Positions 57,763 through 64,000 of a stretch of 64,000 bases of DNA are shown one piece after another. Origin of the DNA: Rhipicephalus microplus (taxonomy: Eukaryota > Arthropoda > Arachnida > Ixodida > Ixodidae). Under the pieces are notes generated by a model. That model saw only the letters and a program-made list of their open reading frames with translations. It did no database searches and had not been told where the DNA came from. Every line of letters starts with the position of its first letter. The stretch's first letter is position 1. The position numbers and the translations under genes were made by a program. The stretch lies in assembly GCF_043290135.1 (NCBI RefSeq), contig NC_134700.1, forward strand, positions 158,107,553 through 158,171,552, written 5' to 3'.

Positions 57763-58391
57763 GAGTCTACATGTTACACTGTAAATGTCATTGAAAGACG
57801 ATAGTCTTGCATCTGGAGAGAGTGAAAAAAAACGTTTATTTGATGTTCTGTGCAAGAAAATTGGTGAATGGTATTCTGAAGGCGTTGCGTTAGAGTGCTG
57901 CGAGCGTGTAACGGAGGCGAACAAGCGCATCTAGGCATGTTACACAATAGCGCCATCTGGCAGTTATCTTCGAAAACGTAAGCGTGCGTGACCGCGGAGA
58001 AAGATGCGTGCCAGTCACGGAGGTGATAAGGTGTAGATTTCAAAGCGATGGGCAGGTGCCACCACCGTGTCGTCGTAGAAAAGCGTTGGAAACACCTTCT
58101 TGAGCATCGCGTTAAGCGCTACAGTCCTTAGAGTTACTTGTGTGTGCCTCTTCTAGCGTAAAGGCAGACATACAAAACATTGACGTGTTGTTATGGCGCC
58201 TCAGATATATGCAATATTTGCTTTTTTAATTGACAATCGCACAACTATGAACGCTAAACCTTGAGCAATATTGGTGGGCGCTGCGGATGAGGTTGGCCGT
58301 TTGAAGTATCATGAGGGCGGACAAACAGACAAACGTACAGACAGATCAAAATTTTGTCGTCGAATGTCCCCAAGAAAGACTATCGTTTTTA
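57763..58391 (+). repeat. MITE family with AAGACGATAGTCTT ends, copy 2
   Basis: Aligns along its length with 39040-39705: left inner end aaagacgatagtcttgc, shared body words gccatctggcagttatctt and gagcaatattggtgg, a short CAGA run near 58321-58346 and right end aagactatcgttttt. Confidence 0.75.
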
Positions 58392-59152
58392 AAAAAAATG
58401 GTGCACTTTGTGTGCCTCGTTTCACGCACCCGATAAATCAAGGTTACCAATGATGCACACTATCAACGTTTGCATAGCATTGTTGTCCAGCAAACAACGA
58501 GCGCAACGTTTTCAGGAAGCACACAAAAGCATGTCAAACGACAAATATTTTTGTGTGAAAGAAAAAAATTTAACTGAATGCAGCTTTTTTAGTGTGTACA
58601 GTAATCACGAATTGAAACAACGTGAGGTATTTTTATTATTTTCTGTCTCATAGAATAACTATTAAAGACTGCTGTGAGCAACGGGCAGGATAACCGTGTT
58701 AGGCCACTGCAAGTCTAGCTGCTACAGTTAATGCTGGCTCTGGTGTACGAGTTCGTATAGGAATTACGCTGAAATGAAACGAATTGTAGACGCTGGAAAC
58801 TAACGTACTACCATTCGCTGTTAAAAGAAACACTCGCATGCACATGACCAGTGTGTCAAGAGGAGTCAGAACTTCTAACCATCCGTGTTCTTATGCATAT
58901 GTAAGCGCTTGTGTTTCCGTAAAATTGCGAAATCTAAACATTCTGTGTACTGAATCAGGTGTTTTCTTTAACAGTGGACGCGTGTGTACATTCATTACTT
59001 AGTCCAGAATTGTTGCGTTTCGATACGTCAGTACAATATGTCCTTTGTATTACTCGTCTAATTAAACATGAATTCCTTTAAACTCGAGAAGAGGTAAACT
59101 TGACTGACATAAAGCATCATCCCGTTTCATGAGTACTTCTGAGTTCACTCAC
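58392..59152 (-). other. SLC6 intron sequence
   Basis: No exon or element recognised. Confidence 0.4.
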
Positions 59153-59255
59153 CGTAGGCGTAGGCAACGGTGATGGTTTCAGCGAAACCGATCCACGGAA
59201 CAATGTCCGTGTACACGGCGTGCGACACAGGCGAACGAAAGTTGGACACAATGCC
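59153..59255 (-). CDS. SLC6-type transporter, exon for TM10
   Basis: 34 codons plus one base between an acceptor CGATAG and donor GTGAGT. Reads GIVSNFRSPVSHAVYTDIVP followed by WIGFAETITVAYAY. This corresponds to the TM10 segment of SLC6 carriers, where a G-x-Y...LLD.Y loop precedes a helix ending in F/E-x-x-A-x-x-W/Y-x-Y-G; Glu in FAET matches the conserved Glu. It joins in phase 0 to the preceding exon (62491-62363) and ends in phase 1. Confidence 0.82.
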
Positions 59256-59514
59256 CTATCGGAGAATGGAAAAAAAAGAACGACAGATTCCCGTGAGCTC
59301 ATTCACACATGGGTTCACTTATGCGTGGCCCATTGAACAAGATGTCCGGTCGATTTTTCTAGATTTATTCAGCTAGTGCTGTTTTGTCCTAAGTACGACG
59401 AGACGTGAAGTAACCATACGACAGCGTTGACTTTCAGCTTATGTCCACGGCGTCGACGACGCTAAAATTTAGTGAATTAAACAAAAGACGAAGCTTGGAG
59501 ACAAAAAAATTTGG

Positions 59515-60760
59515 CCCCGAATCTACATGTTTCACTGCAAATGTCGACGAAAGACGATAATTTTGCATCTGGAGAAAGTGATAAAACGTTTATTTGATGT
59601 TCTGCGCGAGAAAATAGGGAATTGTATTCTGGGGGCGCTGTGTTAGGGTGCCTCGATTCATGCCAGCGTACGCGGACGAGTGCATCGGGGCACGTAAGAC
59701 ACGAGCGCTTTCTGGCAGTTATATTCGAAAACAAAACAAGGCGTGCGCGCTTGTCTCGGAGGCGATAAGGTGTAGATCGCAAAGTGGAGGATAGGTGCCA
59801 TCACCTTGTCGTCTTAGCAAAGCGTTGAAAACACTTGCCTTTTTGAGCATAGCGTTTTATTGTCAGTGGCAGCAGGATAGAATTACGTATGTATGCCTTT
59901 TCTGGCGTAAAGACACACATACAAAAATTGACGTTTTGTTATTGTGCCTCATATATGAGCAATAATTGCTTTTAAATTGACAATTGCACAAGTATGAACG
60001 CTCAAACTTGAGCAATATTGGTGGGCACGGCCCACGGGGTTGGATTTTGGCCATTTGGGGTATCATTTCGGCAAAAAACAGACAGACAGACAGACAGACA
60101 GAAAGAAAGAACAGAACAGGACAGGACAGGACAGAACAGGACAGAACAGAACAGAACAGGACAGGACAGAACAGAACAGAAATGGACAGAACAGAACAGG
60201 ACAGGACTGTACAGAACAGAACAGAACAGGACAGAACAGAACAGGACAGAACAGGACAGCACAGAACAGGACAGCACAGAACAGGACAGAACAGAACAGA
60301 ACAGGACAGGACAGGACAGAACAGGACAGGACAGAACCGAACAGAACAGGACAGGACAGGATAGGACAGAACAGGACAGAACAGAAGAGGACAGGACAGA
60401 ACAGGACAGGACAGGACAGAACAGGACAGAACAGAACGGAACAGGACAGAACAGGACAGAACAAAACAGAACAGGACAAAACAGAACAAGACAGGACAGA
60501 ACAGAACAGGACAGAACAGGACAGGACAGAACCGAACAGAACAAAACAGGAGAGGACAGGACAGAACAGGACAGAACAGGACAGAACAGAACGGAACAGG
60601 ACAGAACAGGACAGGACAGAACAGAACAGAACAGGACAGAACAGGACAGAACAGGACAGAACATGACAGGACAGAACAGAGCAGGACAGGACAGAACAGA
60701 ACCTAACAGGACAGGACAGGACAGAAAAGAACAGAACAGACCAGAACGCAATGGAATGGA

Positions 60761-60854
<94 letters not shown>

Positions 60855-60901
60855 CAAAGTTTTTGCGTCGAAGTGCTCCAAGAAAGACTATGGTCTTTAA
60901 A
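59515..60901 (+). repeat. MITE family with AAGACGATAGTCTT ends, copy 3, expanded
   Basis: Left end (aaagacgataattttgc, 59548) and right end (aagactatggtcttt, 60883) match the other two copies. The length is about 1.39 kb instead of about 0.65 kb because the internal CAGA run has become a block of about 780 bp. Confidence 0.8.
60079..60855. repeat. ACAG / ACAGA-ACAGG microsatellite block
   Basis: It starts and ends as (ACAG)n (60079-60103 and 60762-60855). The middle, about 60110-60750, is an irregular mixture of the pentamers acaga and acagg. All six frames stay open for long distances simply because of the five-base period; no protein is implied. Confidence 0.97.
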
Positions 60902-62362
60902 AGAGAAAGAGAGAGAGAGATACGAAACTATAGATTAAGAAGTATAGAAAGAAAAGACCCCTCGGATAGCACGTATGGGGCGCTCGAAATCCACAGCCTC
61001 TTTCAACAACGTTATAGGTGCCTGGGCCACCTGGCTGACGCACTTGTCACCACCACAAAGAATAAAATTCGCCTTCGCTATTGTATTTATCGTACTTGAG
61101 GTTAATTCGTATCCCTACATCTGTCACTATTTCACTTTTATTTCTGTTCACTCATGTATATTAACAACCTTCTTGTCAATAAAACTTTAGTTGGAAGTGA
61201 GCGCTTGTCCCGCACTTTTCCTGTCCGCCGTCTATCTTTTGGCGCTGTTAAACCTTAAGTATATACTAAACCAACTAGCCCAGTCAGCCATTTTGTTGTA
61301 TTTACCGCGTGTTCAAACTCCGTCTTTAGTTTATCGTTTTCTTATTATTTTTTTGCTATTTGACAGTCCCTTGAAAGCTACACTGCTAGGTGTCCACCTC
61401 CGCTCTAGTGTTTCATTCATTAACACCGCTTAAGGCCATGGTGTTACTCCTAATCTCGTAATCTTTTATTAAGCGAATGAGCACAGTATGCACTAACAAA
61501 TCGCGTGACGCAAAGATGACGTACCAGAGGAGCAAGCGCTTTGTTTATTCCGAAACAAACTGCACAGCTGATGAAGAATAAGATATGCACGTCATGACAT
61601 TACAGCATACGATCAATTAACATCACTACCATCAGCCGGATGACTCCCACTGTAGCGCAAAGGCGTGTCCCACGTTCTCTGATTAACCCAGTTCTGTGCT
61701 TGATGCGGTCGCATTATCTACGGAAACTTCGTAAACCTGCCATCTTAGCTTTCTGCCTGGCCCTCGCCTCTCCGCTGAAATACAGCCAGCAGTCATCTTG
61801 ACTTCTCGCAACATGTCCTGCCTTTTTCTTGATTTCGAGCGTACGATGTCCTTGACACACGTTTGTCTTCTGGCCCACTCTGCCCTCTTTCTTGTCCCTT
61901 AAGGTTAGATTTATATTTTTTTCTCCTTTTCATGATTAGCTGAATCGCCCCGAGTTTAAGTTGAACCGTCTTTGCGAGTCTCCTGGTTTCTGCTGCATAG
62001 GTAAGATGCAGCTTTTACGTATCTTTGAGCGACAGTGTTAAGGAACTTGGCGAGAATATATATATATATATATTTCTAAGCGGACGGGGTTCAACCATAC
62101 TTCATGTTATTTTCGTGCGTGCGTTTGTGCGTATGTACGTATATGTAAGCAAGTGAAATCGAAAATTTTCACTGAGATCAGCCCCCTCTTTGCCACCCTT
62201 GGCTACACCCCTGATAGTGGGGAACTATACCATTGATGGTTTGAGAAGGCCGGCCAAACGCGCTCCTCCAAATTCTTCTAGTCACTTCAGTCTCGCGGTT
62301 CTAATCCCACCATACCATCCTACGTTGTGATTTATTATACAACATACGTGCGATATACGCAC
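60902..62362 (-). other. SLC6 intron sequence with repeat fragments
   Basis: 61010-61290 resembles the 3' end of a tick retroelement (caataaaactttagttgg, then gcgcttgtcccgc). A short TA run lies at 62056-62072. No exon seen. Confidence 0.45.
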
Positions 62363-62491
62363 CAGCAGGCTAAGTGGCATACAAATTACGAAGCAGGCTG
62401 CGCAGCTGATGGCCAGCCAAAAGGTCCGGTGTTCAAACAACGCAGGATGCAGGTCGGCCAAGCTATACGCTGCGGTGGCGAAGGACAAAGA
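62363..62491 (-). CDS. SLC6-type transporter, exon for TM8-TM9
   Basis: Exactly 43 codons between acceptor TTATCGCAG and donor GTGCGT. Reads SLSFATAAYSLADLHPALFE then TFWLAISCAACFVICMPLSL. ADLHP occupies the place of the family's (V/L)DEFP, and the following helix ends in the CxxxxPL pattern of TM9. Both ends are phase 0. Confidence 0.85.
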
Positions 62492-63785
62492 CTGCGATAA
62501 GAAAACATTGTAGGATAATCGTATCAATGGTGTGGGTGCTATTCCAGGCAAATTATTCTCGAAAAGTTGATCAAATTTCAATGAAAGATTTTTTACGGCT
62601 TTATAATGTAATGTGTCTTTTATAAACAGTGTGTTTGGGTTCAATAGTAATTGTAATAATTGAACAACAATATTTAAATATTAATTTTGTACAGCAGTGC
62701 TGGCTAGGGCAAGAAAATGAACAAGAAGGCCGTATTAGAATCGCCCTAATTTGCGGTTGGCGTTCACGCTTGACAGAAGAAAAAAAGCCACATACATACA
62801 AAAAAATCTTACGTACCGGAAAGCAAATAATAAATAACGCACATAGGAAAAGCACATCAGCATATCAGAATCTACTGTATAGATAAGAAATGAATGAATA
62901 ATGTTCGATTACCTAGCTGTGCAACTCGATTACCCTGCTGCGCAAACAGACGAAAGCTAAACTATAGCCTCTCAACTGTGCTTGAAGCGAGTTCCAAACG
63001 CCCAGTTAGGCTGACACTACTGACACTCACGATTTGACTTTCGTATATCGCTTGAATGTGCACGAGCATATAAACGCTGATTAATTTTAACAAAACAGTT
63101 CCCTGTTAAACGTCGAATGTTTGATCTTCGTCATTGCACAAGGTAAGGAGATTCGTGGATCACACGCTAATACGTTCTTCGCTGGCACACTTTTGTGTAA
63201 TGTAACGCGTTAACAAAGAGGGACGCGCAAGAAGGAAGTACGAGTCGTTGGCAGCACGTGTGCCAAATTTTAATCTCATGCTTGTTCGTAAGATACAAAC
63301 GTTGCTTTGGTGGTTTTTTTGTGGTGTACAATCCATTGATCGAATAAAATTGTCGTTTAGACCTAACAAAGTGTTAGAAGTGTGAAAAAATAGATTTTTT
63401 ATGTACAATGAGAGGCAAGTGCAGCAAGATAATGTTGTAAATTGAAGGCGGTGTGCGAGAAATTCATCTTCGCAAAAGGGTTAGTTATTACGAGAAAGAA
63501 AAACAAAGGCAGTCACTTTTAAAGCTGTGACTGAGCGTCTGCCCTTGCCTGCCAGGACTGCCACTGTTTCAACTGTGGTAACTGCGGTAGAGTGTCGATT
63601 GCCTTAGAAATATCGTGAACGCGATTATAAAGCGGAGCAATACTCCATCTGTTTCCTTTCGTTCGCCAGACTGTGCTACTTCAAGATTAAGAACCACTGT
63701 ATGATAAATACGTGTATTAATGGAGTATTTGTTTTTACTTTAATGACTATAGCCGGACAAAGGCCAATGCAGCCCTGTAACTCAC
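62492..63785 (-). other. SLC6 intron
   Basis: Donor GTGAGT at 63785-63780 and acceptor TTATCGCAG at 62492-62500. No other gene recognised. Confidence 0.6.
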
Positions 63786-63898
63786 CGCACTACCAAGAGT
63801 GCCGACGGCTATCAGGACGTAGAAGGCGGACATCCACAATCGCGACCACGGCAGAAACTCGGCGCACTCGGGGAACGTCACGAACGCGTAGTTCGTTC
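63786..63898 (-). CDS. SLC6-type sodium-dependent transporter, exon for TM8
   Basis: First visible exon of a solute carrier 6 (sodium/chloride-dependent neurotransmitter or amino-acid symporter) gene whose 5' half lies beyond the window. The acceptor CTTCTAG precedes 63898 and GTGAGT follows 63786. After two bases of a split codon it encodes TNYAFVTFPECAEFLPWSRL and WMSAFYVLIAVGTLGSA. This matches the family pattern AFxxYPEAxxxLPxSxxWxxxFFxML...G.DS. The Asp before Ser in the second sodium site (GLDS in many carriers) appears as Gly here (TLGS), so this is a divergent member and its substrate cannot be named. Exons at 62491, 59255, 46160 and 44776 continue it. The protein would sit in the plasma membrane. 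Confidence 0.87.
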
Positions 63899-64000
63899 CT
63901 AGAAGGCAAAGTTCCACATCAACGTACCGGCCTCGAGGCTACAAGCATATGGGTCGTTTCTACCTACTTTCGCAGTCCAATAGAATCCTTTGTTGCTACA
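63899..64000 (-). other. SLC6 intron at the window edge
   Basis: Polypyrimidine tract and branch region before the exon at 63898; upstream exons are outside the window. Confidence 0.5.

Noticed and set aside
59863..60938. Very long overlapping ORFs on both strands (up to 306 codons)
   Set aside because: They are translations of the ACAGA/ACAGG repeat. A five-base period without stop trimers keeps every frame open, and no domain is present.

Overview
This is eukaryotic, intron-containing DNA dominated by transposable elements. It looks like the nuclear genome of a hard tick. The main reasons are five copies of a tRNA-derived SINE with an (AATC)n tail, of the type I recall as Ruka from Rhipicephalus, together with many non-LTR fragments and foldback elements of the kinds seen in ixodid genomes. 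The species assignment is inference; no single gene proves it.

Four host genes can be supported. (1) TRAPPC2L, plus strand, exons 9807-10067, 10140-10219 and 11379-11421; the short first exon was not found. (2) A Kelch-repeat protein, minus strand, three in-phase exons between 13089 and about 12296. Both introns between them appear to be GC-AG. TRAPPC2L and the Kelch gene converge. (3) A single-exon M13 (neprilysin-like) membrane protein, minus strand, 29878-27734, without the HExxH zinc site. (4) The 3' half of an SLC6-type transporter, minus strand, with exons at 63898-63786, 62491-62363, 59255-59153, 46160-46005 and 44776-44318. It spans about 20 kb, and its 13 kb intron is filled with repeats.

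Mobile DNA by region: 1-1448 non-LTR fragment; 1592-4547 full-length Mutator-like element with terminal repeats and a target duplication; 4572-4816 SINE; 5428-5889 TTAA-flanked MITE; 7713-7955 SINE; 10400-11356 non-LTR fragment inside a TRAPPC2L intron; 15324-15634 a 93 bp-arm palindrome between TA tracts; 15650-17180 RTE-type fragment; 19125-22525 decayed APE-type non-LTR element; 22553-24716 P-like element with a THAP gene and 8 bp target duplication; 25440-26880 minisatellite-bearing elements; 27112-27351 SINE with 12 bp target duplication.

In the right half: 34509-34983 a tandem exon-plus-intron duplication; 35323-35520 a 34 bp tandem repeat; 37770-38235 another minisatellite element; 39040-39705, 57763-58391 and 59515-60901 one MITE family whose third copy carries a roughly 780 bp pentanucleotide expansion; 40212-40816 MITE; 40947-41206 and 43411-43641 SINEs; 46573-47350 an inverted minisatellite element; 48358-49385 two foldback elements. 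At 50140-56740 lies an LTR retrotransposon with an intact gag-protease ORF and no pol. Its 3' LTR is split by a nested non-LTR insertion. At 56845-57116 a tRNA-Lys-like sequence sits between inverted repeats.

The host genes show no functional link to each other. The most unusual items are the gag-only LTR element, the palindrome with a hammerhead-like core, the paired GC-AG introns, the apparently inactive M13 protein and the microsatellite that grew inside a MITE.
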